Shown here: positions 51,407-59,754 of the stretch, piece by piece
How the letters are laid out: every line of letters begins with the position of its first letter
Position numbering within the stretch: position 1 is the stretch's first letter
Assembly (NCBI RefSeq): GCF_001280085.1
Contig: NZ_LGED01000244.1
Coordinates: 1 to 64,000 of the forward strand
Reading direction: 5' to 3'
Length of the DNA stretch: 64,000 nt
From: Saccharothrix sp. NRRL B-16348
GTDB taxonomy: Bacteria > Actinomycetota > Actinomycetes > Mycobacteriales > Pseudonocardiaceae
Program-made: the position numbers and the translations under genes
Notes under the pieces: generated by a model
Told to the model about the DNA's origin: nothing
Seen by the model: the letters and a program-made list of their open reading frames with translations, nothing else
Databases searched by the model: none

Positions 51407-52792
51407 GTGTTCGCCGTCAGTTCCTCCGGACGACCGATCCCGCCGGGCAGGCCCGTCGACGTGCTGGCCAGGGCACGCCGGGTGCTCGGCGAAATGCCCG
51501 AGCACGGCATCGGCGCGGACGCCGCGCTGGCCCGCGTCACGACCGCGCTGGCCGACGGCGGGATCGACCTGACGAGCCCGTTCGCCGCCGCCCACCTCCA
51601 ACCGCCGCCGCTGGCCGTCGCCGTCACGGCCGACGCGCTCGTCAGCGCGGGCAACGCCTCCCTGGACACCTACGACTCCGGCCCGGCCGCCCTCGCCGTG
51701 GAGCGGTGGGTCGTGGCGGCGCTCGCCAGGCTGGCCGGGTTGGGCGCCGACGCCGACGGCGTGTTCACCCCCGGCGGCACGCTGTCGAACCTGACCGCGT
51801 TGCTGCTGGCCCGGGACGCGGCGGCGGCCCGGCTCGGCCTGGACGTGCGGTCCGACGGGGTGGGGGCGCTGCCCGACCCGGTGGTGCTCTGCTCGGAGCT
51901 CGCGCACTTCTCGGTGGCGCGGGCGTGCGCGGCGCTGGGCCTCGGCGAGCACGCGGTGCGCACGGTGTCGGTGGACTCGCGGCGGCGGATGCGGCCGGAC
52001 GCGCTGGCGTCGACGCTGCGCGCGGGCGGCACGCCGGTGGCCGTCGTGGCGACCGCGGGCACCACGGACTTCGGCTCGGTGGACCCGTTGCCGGAGTTGG
52101 CGGAGATCGCCCGCGAGCACGGAGTGTGGCTGCACGTGGACGCCGCCTACGGGTTCGGCGCGGTGTTCTCGGCGAAGCTGGCCGGTCTGGTGGACGGGCT
52201 GGCGCTGGCCGACTCGGTGACCGCGGACCTGCACAAGATCGGCTGGCAGCCGGCGGCGGCGAGCGTGCTGCTGGTGCGGTCGGCGTCGCTGTTCGGGCCG
52301 CTGGAGCGCTCGGTGGCCTACCTGAACCCGGAGGACGACCGGGCCGAGGGCTACGACGGCGCGCTGGGCCGGTCGTTGCAGACCACGCGCCGGCCGGACG
52401 CGGTGAAGGTGGCCGCGACGCTGCTCGCGCTGGGCCGGGCCGGGCTGGGCGCGCTGGTGGACCGGTGCCACGAGCTGGCCGGGCACGCCGCCGCGCTGAT
52501 CGCCGCCGACCCGTCGTTCGAGCTGGTCGGCGGCGCGACGCTGACCACGGTGGTGTTCCGCTACCGGCCGGCCGACGACTCGCTGGCCGACGAGGTGAAC
52601 GCGCGACTGCGCCGGGCGTTGCTGCGCGCGGGCTCGGCGCTGATCGGCCGCACCGAGGTGGACAAGGTGACGTGCCTGAAGCTGACCCTGCTCAACCCGA
52701 ACGCCCGGGAGGCGGACCTGGCCGCCCTGCTGACCCTGGTCCGCGAAGCCGGTTCCGCCGCCGAACGACGACTCGTGGAAGGAGCGGCATGA
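51407..52792 (+). CDS. PLP-dependent amino-acid decarboxylase, siderophore biosynthesis
   Basis: A 461-residue group II decarboxylase. The PLP lysine lies in SVTADLHKIGWQPAA, the Asp pairing with the pyridine nitrogen in GVWLHVDAAYGFGAVFS, and the substrate-binding front end in TYDSGPAALAVERWVVAALA. It would decarboxylate lysine, ornithine or 2,4-diaminobutyrate to the diamine used for hydroxamate formation; the sequence alone does not tell which. A GTG start follows ggaggtgcc. It resembles DesA and RhbB in type and operon position. Confidence 0.87.
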   Translation: MFAVSSSGRPIPPGRPVDVLARARRVLGEMPEHGIGADAALARVTTALADGGIDLTSPFAAAHLQPPPLAVAVTADALVSAGNASLDTYDSGPAALAVERWVVAALARLAGLGADADGVFTPGGTLSNLTALLLARDAAAARLGLDVRSDGVGALPDPVVLCSELAHFSVARACAALGLGEHAVRTVSVDSRRRMRPDALASTLRAGGTPVAVVATAGTTDFGSVDPLPELAEIAREHGVWLHVDAAYGFGAVFSAKLAGLVDGLALADSVTADLHKIGWQPAAASVLLVRSASLFGPLERSVAYLNPEDDRAEGYDGALGRSLQTTRRPDAVKVAATLLALGRAGLGALVDRCHELAGHAAALIAADPSFELVGGATLTTVVFRYRPADDSLADEVNARLRRALLRAGSALIGRTEVDKVTCLKLTLLNPNAREADLAALLTLVREAGSAAERRLVEGAA

Positions 52793-54459
52793 CACCCGAT
52801 CCGCTGGAGGGCGACCCCAGGTCGACCGCGGAGCACGCGCACCTGGAGGCGTTGTTGCGCTGTTGGGTGCGGGAGCGGAACGCGCCGGTGGCCGACCGGG
52901 TGCGGGTCGACGTGCTCGGGCTGCCGCTGGAGGCGGAGGTGCGGTACGCGTCGCCGACCGGGCGGCACCGGTTCGGGCCCGTGACGCTGGCCGGTCGACC
53001 GGCCGACCCGGTGGTGGCGGCGGCGCTCGTCGGAGCCGAGTTGGCCGGCGGGGAGCGGGCGGCTCGCGAGCACGTGGCCGACCTGGTGGAGCGCACGGCC
53101 GAGTCGGTGCGCCGGGTGGCGGAGTTCGTCGACTACCGGCGTCGTGAGCCCGTCGGGCCGGCGGACCGGTTCCTGGACAGCGAGCAGCGGTTGCTGCTCG
53201 GGCACCTGCACCACCCCGCGCCCAAGAGCCGGGACGGCCTGTCCGACGCCGACAACGCCCGGTACGCGCCGGAGCTGCGCGGCTCGTTCCCGCTGTTCTG
53301 GTTCTCGGCGGCGCGCGAGGTCGTGTCGCACGGCTCGGTGGCCGGCCCGGACGCGGTGACGTTGATGTCGACGCTGGCCGGCCGCGACCCCGAGCCCGGC
53401 CGGGTGCTGGTGCCCGCGCACCCGTGGCAGGCGCACGACCTGCTGAGCAGGCCGCGGATCGCGTCGCTGGTCTCGCGCGGGCTGCTGGAGCCGCTCGGCG
53501 AGTTCGGGCCGGCCTGGTCGCCGACCTCCAGCCTGCGCACGGTGTACCGGACCGGCGCGCCCGTGATGCTGAAGCTGTCGCTCGGCCTGCGGATCACGAA
53601 CTCGCGGCGCGAGTCGACGTCCACCGAGCTGCGCCGCGGCTCGGAGGTGCACCTGCTGCTGGAGTCCGGCTACGCGAGCGGCACGGAGAAGGCGCACCCC
53701 GAGTTCAGCGTCGTGCGCGACCCGTCGTGGCTCGCGGTGGACGAGGGCGGCGAGGTCACCGGGCTGGACGTGGCCGTGCGCGAGGTGCCCGAGGACATCG
53801 GCGACTCCCGCTGCCTGGCCGGCATGGTCGCGCCGCGGCCCGGCATCGGGCGTTCCCTGCTGGGCGAGCTGGTGCTGCGGCTCAACGCGGCCGAGTGGGT
53901 CGCCGACTACACCGACCGGGTGCTGGTGCCGATGCTGCGGCTGTACGCGGAGACCGGCATCGGGCTGGAGGCGCACCAGCAGAACACGCTGGTCCGGCTG
54001 GATCCGGCGGGCCGGGTGGTCGGCGGGCGCTACCGGGACAACCAGGGCTACTACCTGGCGTCCTCGCACCTGCCGCGCGTCCTGGAGCGGCTGGGCGTCG
54101 AGGAGTCGACGCTGGCCGTCGTGGACGACGCGATCGTGGACGACCGGCTCACCTACTACCTGCTGCGCAACCAGGCGTTGGCGGTGATCGGCTGCATCGG
54201 GGTGGAGGGGCTGGCCGACGAACGGGACCTGCTCGGCGTGATGGCGGCCCGGCTGGAGGCGGCGCTGCCCGCGCTGGCCGAGGCGGGCCCGGACGGCGAC
54301 CGGCTGGCCCGGCGGTGGCTGGAGGCGGACGTGCTGCCGTGCAAGGCGAACCTGCTGACCAGGCTGGAGGGCATCGACGAGGTGCTGGCGCCGCTGGACG
54401 CGCAGTCGGTGTACTTCGACGCGCCCAACCCGTTGAGGGAGGGCAGGTGCGCCCCGTGA
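52789..54459 (+). CDS. IucA/IucC-family NIS siderophore synthetase (first)
   Basis: A 556-residue NRPS-independent siderophore synthetase joining a carboxylic acid to an amine or hydroxylamine with ATP. Conserved family blocks are GHLHHPAPKSRDGLSDADN (the H-P-x-x-K-x-R signature), LVPAHPWQAHDLL, TSSLRTVYRTG, LKLSLGLRITNSRR and GIGLEAHQQNTLVRLD. It overlaps the decarboxylase by 4 bp (ATGA). By position it matches RhbC; as such it might add the first amine to citrate. Confidence 0.9.
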   Translation: MTPDPLEGDPRSTAEHAHLEALLRCWVRERNAPVADRVRVDVLGLPLEAEVRYASPTGRHRFGPVTLAGRPADPVVAAALVGAELAGGERAAREHVADLVERTAESVRRVAEFVDYRRREPVGPADRFLDSEQRLLLGHLHHPAPKSRDGLSDADNARYAPELRGSFPLFWFSAAREVVSHGSVAGPDAVTLMSTLAGRDPEPGRVLVPAHPWQAHDLLSRPRIASLVSRGLLEPLGEFGPAWSPTSSLRTVYRTGAPVMLKLSLGLRITNSRRESTSTELRRGSEVHLLLESGYASGTEKAHPEFSVVRDPSWLAVDEGGEVTGLDVAVREVPEDIGDSRCLAGMVAPRPGIGRSLLGELVLRLNAAEWVADYTDRVLVPMLRLYAETGIGLEAHQQNTLVRLDPAGRVVGGRYRDNQGYYLASSHLPRVLERLGVEESTLAVVDDAIVDDRLTYYLLRNQALAVIGCIGVEGLADERDLLGVMAARLEAALPALAEAGPDGDRLARRWLEADVLPCKANLLTRLEGIDEVLAPLDAQSVYFDAPNPLREGRCAP

Positions 54460-55034
54460 CCCACCTCGACGCCTACCGGCCCACCGACGACCTGTCGGCC
54501 GTGCCCGGTCCCCCGCTGCCGGCGCTCACCGGCGGCTGGCGGGCCCGCGTGGTCGACCCGGACACCCGCGACCTGGACCTGGTGCACCGCTGGATGCAGG
54601 CGCCGCACGTGGTCGCGTTCTGGCACCAGGCGTGGCCGCGCGAGCAGTGGGCGGAGGAGCTGCGGCGGCAGCTGTCCGGGCGGCACTCGCTGCCGGTGCT
54701 GGTGAGCCGGGGCGAGGACCCGGTGATCTACCTGGAGGTGTACCGGGCGGCACGGGACGTGGTCGCGCAGGTCTACCAGGCCCGACCGCACGACATCGGG
54801 CTGCACGTCGCCGTCGGCGAGCTGTCGATGACCGACCAGGGGCTGGTGCGCGAGCTGCTGCCGCTGGTGACCGCGGCCCTCTTCGACGCCGACCCGCGGT
54901 GCACGCGGGTGCTGCTGGAGCCGGACGTGCGCAACCGGCGGGCGATCGCGTCGTTCACCGCGGGCGGGTTCGCGCCGGTGGGCGAGGTGTTGTTGCCGGA
55001 CAAGGTGGCCCTGCTGATGGTGCGCACGCGATGA
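54456..55034 (+). CDS. GNAT-type N-acyltransferase, hydroxamate formation
   Basis: A 192-residue acyltransferase of the IucB/RhbD/MbtK type. The family segment VHRWMQAPHVVAFWHQAWPR then QWAEELRRQL is followed by YLEVYRAARDVVAQVY and the acetyl-CoA region RVLLEPDVRNRRAIASFTAG. It should acylate the N-hydroxylated diamine using acetyl-CoA or succinyl-CoA. I chose the GTG at 54456 (4-bp GTGA overlap with the previous stop); a GTG at 54447 is also in frame. Confidence 0.87.
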   Translation: MTHLDAYRPTDDLSAVPGPPLPALTGGWRARVVDPDTRDLDLVHRWMQAPHVVAFWHQAWPREQWAEELRRQLSGRHSLPVLVSRGEDPVIYLEVYRAARDVVAQVYQARPHDIGLHVAVGELSMTDQGLVRELLPLVTAALFDADPRCTRVLLEPDVRNRRAIASFTAGGFAPVGEVLLPDKVALLMVRTR

Positions 55035-56299
55035 CACCCGTGGACGTGGTGGCGATCGGGTGCGGTCCGTTCAACCTCGGGCTGGCCGCGCTGGCGTCGA
55101 CGGTGGACGACCTGGACGTGGTGGTGCTGGAGGCGCGGCCGGAGCTGCGGTGGCACAGCGGGGTGATGTTCGGTGACGCGGTGCTGCAGGTCAGCTTCCT
55201 GGCCGACCTGGTGACGTTGGTCGACCCGACGCACCCGCTGTCGTTCCTGGCCTACCTGCGTGACGCGGACCGGCTGTACCCGTTTTACGTGCGGGAGAGG
55301 TTCCACCCGACCCGGCGCGAGTACGAGGACTACCTGAGGTGGGCGGCGTCCCGGCTGCCGGTGCGGTTCTCGCACGCCGTGACGTCCGTGCGGTGGGAGG
55401 GCGACCGGTTCGCGGTGTCGGGGCAGGGGTTCTCGGTGGACGCGCGGCACCTGGTGCTCGGGGTGGGCACCACGCCGTCGGTGCCGCCCGCGTTGGCCGG
55501 GCTCGGCGAACGGCTGGTGCACAGCTCGGACTACCTGCACCGGTCGCCGTCCGCCGAGCGGGTGACCGTGGTCGGGTCGGGGCAGTCGGGTGCGGAGATC
55601 GTGCTCGACCTGCTGCGGCGCAACCTCGACGGCGGGCCGGCGGTGACGTGGCTGACCCGCACCCCGGTGTTCGCGCCGCTGGACTACACCAAGCTGGTGC
55701 TGGAGATGACCACGCCGTCGTACGTGCGGCACTTCCACTCGTTGCCGCAGGACCGGCGGGACGCGTTGCGGGCCGAGCACTGGCGGCACTACCGGGCGAT
55801 CTCGGCGGAGACGTTGGAGGAGCTGCACGACCTGCTGTACCGGCGGGAGTGGGAGCACGGGCTCGCGCCGGTCGAGCTGCGGCCGGGCGTGGCGGTGGTG
55901 TCGTCGTCGGTCTCCGGCTCCGAGGTGGTGCTGACGTGCGCGCACCGGGACACCGGGCGGACGTTCCGGCACCACACCGACCTCGTCGTCGCCGCCACCG
56001 GGTACGAGCAGGCGCCGACGCCGTTCCTGGAGCCGTTGGAGCCGTTCGTGCGGAGGGACGCGCACGGCCGGTACGTCGTGGCGCTGGACCACTCGATCGC
56101 GCTGGACCCGTCGATCACTGGGCGGGTGTTCGTGGCGAACGCCGACCTGCACAGCCACGGCGTGGCCGCGCCCGACCTCGGCATCGGTGCGGTGCGCAAC
56201 GCGACCATCGTCAACGCGGTGACCGGCCGCGAGGTCTACCCGCTGCCCAAGCACACCGCCTACACCAGCTTCACCGCTCCGGGAGACGACGTTGACTGA
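55031..56299 (+). CDS. FAD/NADPH-dependent N-hydroxylating monooxygenase (lysine/diamine N-oxygenase family)
   Basis: A 422-residue flavin monooxygenase. The FAD site is VVAIGCGPFNLGLAALAST at the N-terminus, the substrate loop GVMFGDAVLQVSFLADLVTL, the NADPH site VTVVGSGQSGAEIVLDLL near residue 175, and the C-terminal VVAATGYEQAPTPFLEPL. It hydroxylates the primary amine of a diamine or lysine, supplying the hydroxamate nitrogen. It overlaps both neighbours. Confidence 0.92.
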   Translation: MTPVDVVAIGCGPFNLGLAALASTVDDLDVVVLEARPELRWHSGVMFGDAVLQVSFLADLVTLVDPTHPLSFLAYLRDADRLYPFYVRERFHPTRREYEDYLRWAASRLPVRFSHAVTSVRWEGDRFAVSGQGFSVDARHLVLGVGTTPSVPPALAGLGERLVHSSDYLHRSPSAERVTVVGSGQSGAEIVLDLLRRNLDGGPAVTWLTRTPVFAPLDYTKLVLEMTTPSYVRHFHSLPQDRRDALRAEHWRHYRAISAETLEELHDLLYRREWEHGLAPVELRPGVAVVSSSVSGSEVVLTCAHRDTGRTFRHHTDLVVAATGYEQAPTPFLEPLEPFVRRDAHGRYVVALDHSIALDPSITGRVFVANADLHSHGVAAPDLGIGAVRNATIVNAVTGREVYPLPKHTAYTSFTAPGDDVD

Positions 56300-58049
56300 C
56301 CTGTGGCGCGAGTGCTCGGCGGCGTTGCTGGCGAAGGCGATCGGCGAGCTGTGCTTCGAAGGGCTGCTGACCCCGACGGCGCTCGACGAGCCCGGCTACG
56401 AGCTGCGGTTCGACGACGCGGTCTACGTTTTCTCCGCGAGGCGGACGGCGTTCGGCGGGTGGGCGGTCGAGCCGGGGTCGGTGCGGCGGGCGGCGGCCGG
56501 GATCCTCGGTGACGACGTGGTCGAGCCGTGCGACGACGTGCAGCTGTTCGTGGTGGACGCGTTCCGGCACCTGCGGGTAGACCCGGCCACGACCGCCGGT
56601 TTCCTGGCCGAGGTGACCGCGACCCTGGCCGCCGACGTGGCGCTCGCGTCGACCGCGCGACCCGCGGCGGAACTGGCGCCGTTGCCGCAGGCCGAGCTGG
56701 ACGGGCACCTGACCGGGCACCCGTGGCTGATCGCGAACAAGGGCCGGGTCGGGTTCTCGGCGGACGACGTGGCGCGGCACAGCCCGGAGGCGCGCACGCC
56801 CGTGCGGCTGCCGTGGCTGGCCGTGCACCGGGGGCTGGCGGAGTTCCGCGGCACGTCGTCGCTGTCCGAGGAGGCGGTGCGGGCGCGGGAGCTGGACCCG
56901 ATGACGGTCGAGCGGTTCACCGAGTCGTTGCAGGAGGCGGGGGTCGACCCGGAGGCCTACGTGTGGCTGCCCGTGCACCCGTGGCAGCTCGACCACGTGG
57001 TGCGGACGTTGTGGGCGCCGGAACTGGCCACCGGCCGCATCGTGGAACTGGGCGAGTCGCCCGACTGGTACCTGCCGACCCAGGCCATCCGGACCATGTC
57101 CAACGTGGACTCGCCGGCCCGGTACCAGGTCAAGCTGCCGCTGCGGGTGCTGAACACGTCCGTGTACCGGGGCATCCCGCCGCACTGCACGCTCGCCGCG
57201 CCGGTCGTCACGCAGTGGCTGTCGGGTCTGTGGGCGGCCGACAAGCTCATCGGCGAGTGGGGCACCGAACTGCTGGGCGAGGTCGCTTCGGTGACCGTCC
57301 GGCACCCGCAGCTGTCGCGCGCGGGCGCCGTGCCGTACCAGTGGCTGGAGACGATGGGGTGCATCTGGCGTGCGCCGGTGGCGTTGCGGCTCGGTGAGCG
57401 CTCGTGGTCGTTGGCGGCCTTGCTGCACGTGGACCGCGCCGGTCGGCCGCTGGTGCTGGAGTACATCGGGGCCACCGACCCGGCGGCGTGGTTCGCCGCC
57501 CTGCTCCGCGCCCTGCTCCGGCCGCTGCTGCACGTGCTCTACACGTACGGCATCACGTTCAACCCGCACGGCGAGAACGTCGTCGTGATCACGGACGCCG
57601 ACGGTGTGCCGGTCCGGGTGGCGCTGCTGGACCTGGTGGACGACGTGAACGTGTCGGTGGACCGGGTGCCGGCGCGTGGGCTGGAACCGGACGCGCACGA
57701 CCCCGTGCTGCCGCGCAAGCCGTGGCCGATCCTGCGCCAGTACGTCGTGGACGCCCTGCTGGTCGGCGTCTTCCGCCCGCTGTCGGCCCTGATGCCGTTG
57801 CCGGAGGAGCGTTTCTGGGGCATGGTCCGGGGCGAGGTCGACGCCTACCGGGACCACTTCCCCACCCTCGCCGACCGGATGGACGAAGGCTCCCTGACCG
57901 CCCCGGAGTTCCTCCGCTACCCGCTCAACGGCTACCGGATCACCCTGGGCTACCAGGACCTGACCGCGCGGCCCCCGGTCCCGCAGACGGGCACCCTGCC
58001 CAATCCCCTGCACTCGGTGACACCGATCCCCCCGGCGGACGGCTGGTGA
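56292..58049 (+). CDS. IucA/IucC-family NIS siderophore synthetase (second)
   Basis: A 585-residue synthetase homologous to IucC/RhbF. It has HLTGHPWLIANKGRVGFSAD (the H-P-x-x-x-x-x-K-G-R variant), WLPVHPWQLDHVVR, QAIRTMSNVDSPARYQVKLP, LNTSVYRGIPPHC and GITFNPHGENVVVIT. The TTG start at 56292 overlaps the hydroxylase stop by 8 bp and has a gggag ribosome-binding site. As last enzyme it would attach the second hydroxamate arm. The protein at 52789 carries the other signature form, so the two likely act in sequence. Confidence 0.9.
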   Translation: MTDLWRECSAALLAKAIGELCFEGLLTPTALDEPGYELRFDDAVYVFSARRTAFGGWAVEPGSVRRAAAGILGDDVVEPCDDVQLFVVDAFRHLRVDPATTAGFLAEVTATLAADVALASTARPAAELAPLPQAELDGHLTGHPWLIANKGRVGFSADDVARHSPEARTPVRLPWLAVHRGLAEFRGTSSLSEEAVRARELDPMTVERFTESLQEAGVDPEAYVWLPVHPWQLDHVVRTLWAPELATGRIVELGESPDWYLPTQAIRTMSNVDSPARYQVKLPLRVLNTSVYRGIPPHCTLAAPVVTQWLSGLWAADKLIGEWGTELLGEVASVTVRHPQLSRAGAVPYQWLETMGCIWRAPVALRLGERSWSLAALLHVDRAGRPLVLEYIGATDPAAWFAALLRALLRPLLHVLYTYGITFNPHGENVVVITDADGVPVRVALLDLVDDVNVSVDRVPARGLEPDAHDPVLPRKPWPILRQYVVDALLVGVFRPLSALMPLPEERFWGMVRGEVDAYRDHFPTLADRMDEGSLTAPEFLRYPLNGYRITLGYQDLTARPPVPQTGTLPNPLHSVTPIPPADGW

Positions 58050-58054
58050 AGATC

Positions 58055-58093
58055 GGCCGCCTCGTCCGGTATCCCCGGCCGGGCGAGGCGGCC
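58055..58093. terminator. Bidirectional hairpin terminator between siderophore operon and methyltransferase
   Basis: The 10-bp arms ggccgcctcg and cgaggcggcc flank a 19-nt loop that can pair further through ccgg. It lies 6 bp after the siderophore operon stop and 7 bp before the convergent methyltransferase stop. Confidence 0.75.
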
Positions 58094-58099
58094 GGGGTC

Positions 58100-58825
58100 C
58101 TAGAGGCGGGCCAGGGTCAGGTAGGCCAGGCCGAACTCGCCCCGGTAGCCCTTGAGCCAGCCGTCGCGGTGGTCGTCCACGATCGCGCGGACCTCGTCGG
58201 CCTTCGGGTCGTCCGGGTTCGCCAGCAGCCAGCGTTCCCGGGCCGCGCACCAGCGGGACTCGAAGCTGTCCCACTCGTCCTGGTTGGCGGTGGTGACCGA
58301 CAGCAGGCGGTAACCGCAGGCCATCGCCAGGTCGACCAGCTCGGCGAGGGTGCCGAAGTCCTCCTCGCCGAAGATCTCCAGCGACTTCGGGCCGGGCGCC
58401 CGCTCCCAGAAGCCGTCGCCCAGCAGGAGCGTGCCGCCGGGGCGGATGCGGGCGCGCATGGCGTCCAGGGTCTCCTTGGTGCCGCCCCAGGCGTGCGACG
58501 CGCCGATCGAGATCGCCACGTCCGCGGGCTTTGCCTCCCAGCTGGTGACGTCCGCCAGTTCCAGCGTGACGCGGGACGCCAGCCCCCTGGCCTCGACGTT
58601 CGCCCGGCCGCGGGTGATGGCGTAGTCGTCGCTGTCGACGCCGAGGCCGCGGGCGTTCGGCTCGTGCTCCACCGCCCTGAGCAGCAACTCCGCCCACCCG
58701 CAGCCGTAGTCGACGACACGTTCCCCGGGCCGCAGGTGCAGGCTGCCGATCAGGTCGTAGGCCTTGGCGTCCGAGAGCGGGGAGTTGAAGTCGAGCAGGG
58801 CGTGACCGTTGAGCGGGGCGTTCAT
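58100..58825 (-). CDS. SAM-dependent methyltransferase, last gene of the second WXG-like module
   Basis: A 241-residue class I methyltransferase. Motif I is RVVDYGCGWAELLLRAVEHE near residue 37, the acidic motif II is GLGVDSDDYAITRG, and motif III is TLLLGDGFWERAPG. The family is large; substrate is not predictable. Its start overlaps the membrane gene's stop by 4 bp, so it belongs to the operon starting with the YbaB-like gene, unlike module 1, which has no such gene. Confidence 0.8.
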   Translation of the reverse strand: MNAPLNGHALLDFNSPLSDAKAYDLIGSLHLRPGERVVDYGCGWAELLLRAVEHEPNARGLGVDSDDYAITRGRANVEARGLASRVTLELADVTSWEAKPADVAISIGASHAWGGTKETLDAMRARIRPGGTLLLGDGFWERAPGPKSLEIFGEEDFGTLAELVDLAMACGYRLLSVTTANQDEWDSFESRWCAARERWLLANPDDPKADEVRAIVDDHRDGWLKGYRGEFGLAYLTLARL

Positions 58826-59754
58826 CCGGCCATGATCGCGCCTCCGCCTTCACGGGCATAACTGATTTCGCCGTTGTCGCGCAGCGCGGCGTCGATGCTC
58901 TCGACCTGCTCGTCCCCGAACCGGCCGATGGTGACCACCTCGCCGACGTGCGGGTGAATCGCCAGGACGCCGCGCTTCGACAAGCCGACGTGGCGGATCT
59001 CATGCCAGGCGAGGCTCCTGCCCTTGCCGAACTTCAGCCCGTGCGGCGTCACGGTGACGTGCGGCGCGAAGATCCCCCGGCGCAACGAGTTGCCGACGAT
59101 CAGCAGGATCACGGCATAGGAGGCCACCGCCGAGTTGGTCTCGAAGCTGTAACCTTGAAATGCCCACTCGGTGCTTTGGGACGCCACGACGATGGCGAGG
59201 AGCAACGCGAAGCCCCGGATCTTCCAGTTCACCCACTGCTTGCGCTTGCCCCAGATGAGCACTTCGCCGCTGTCGCTCTCGGGTGTCGGCTTCACCTTGT
59301 TCAGCGCGTTCCTGGCCAGGAAACCGGTCAGCACCAACCACAGCAGGCCGAACGGCAGCGCAAGCCAGCCCCAGTTCTTCAAGGGCTGATCGGCGCCCCG
59401 CTCGTAGGAAACCCGCCCGCGGCGCTCGTCGTTGTCCCTGATCGGGACCTGCTTGCCGATGTCCTCGGGACTCAGGAAGTCCACCGGGCGGAACGCGGGA
59501 TTGCCGAAATCGCCCTGGAATCCCACGTGGATCTCCGCCATGCACCGGTACCAGTAGCCGAACCCGTTGGTGCTGACGGGCCCATGCCGGTTGCATTCCA
59601 CGGCGACGGCGTACATGCTGCGAACCTGCCGGTCAGGACCGTACTGACCAGCGAATTGGTGGATGATGGTCGCGCAGAGCAGGAAACCGAGCACCGGCAT
59701 GACGATCAGTGCGAAGAATCCCGGCAGCGCCTCTTTGAGAGCGGCTCTCCTCAT
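58822..59754 (-). CDS. Multi-pass membrane protein of the second WXG-like module
   Basis: A 310-residue protein with membrane helices near residues 11-33, 128-147, 184-200 and 213-228, followed by a C-terminal beta domain (230-300, TVTPHGLKFGKGRSLAWHEI) like bacterial PH domains. The loop after the first helix has the cysteine pair VECNRHGPVSTNGFGYWYRC, as in the smaller protein at 38333-38806. It overlaps both neighbours by 4 bp. No biochemical function is assignable. Confidence 0.65.
   Translation of the reverse strand: MRRAALKEALPGFFALIVMPVLGFLLCATIIHQFAGQYGPDRQVRSMYAVAVECNRHGPVSTNGFGYWYRCMAEIHVGFQGDFGNPAFRPVDFLSPEDIGKQVPIRDNDERRGRVSYERGADQPLKNWGWLALPFGLLWLVLTGFLARNALNKVKPTPESDSGEVLIWGKRKQWVNWKIRGFALLLAIVVASQSTEWAFQGYSFETNSAVASYAVILLIVGNSLRRGIFAPHVTVTPHGLKFGKGRSLAWHEIRHVGLSKRGVLAIHPHVGEVVTIGRFGDEQVESIDAALRDNGEISYAREGGGAIMAG

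Noticed and set aside
51407..58049. Desferrioxamine (desABCD) cluster
   Set aside because: Two IucA/C synthetases and the order decarboxylase-synthetase-acyltransferase-hydroxylase-synthetase fit rhizobactin/aerobactin-type pathways better than the single-synthetase des operon.
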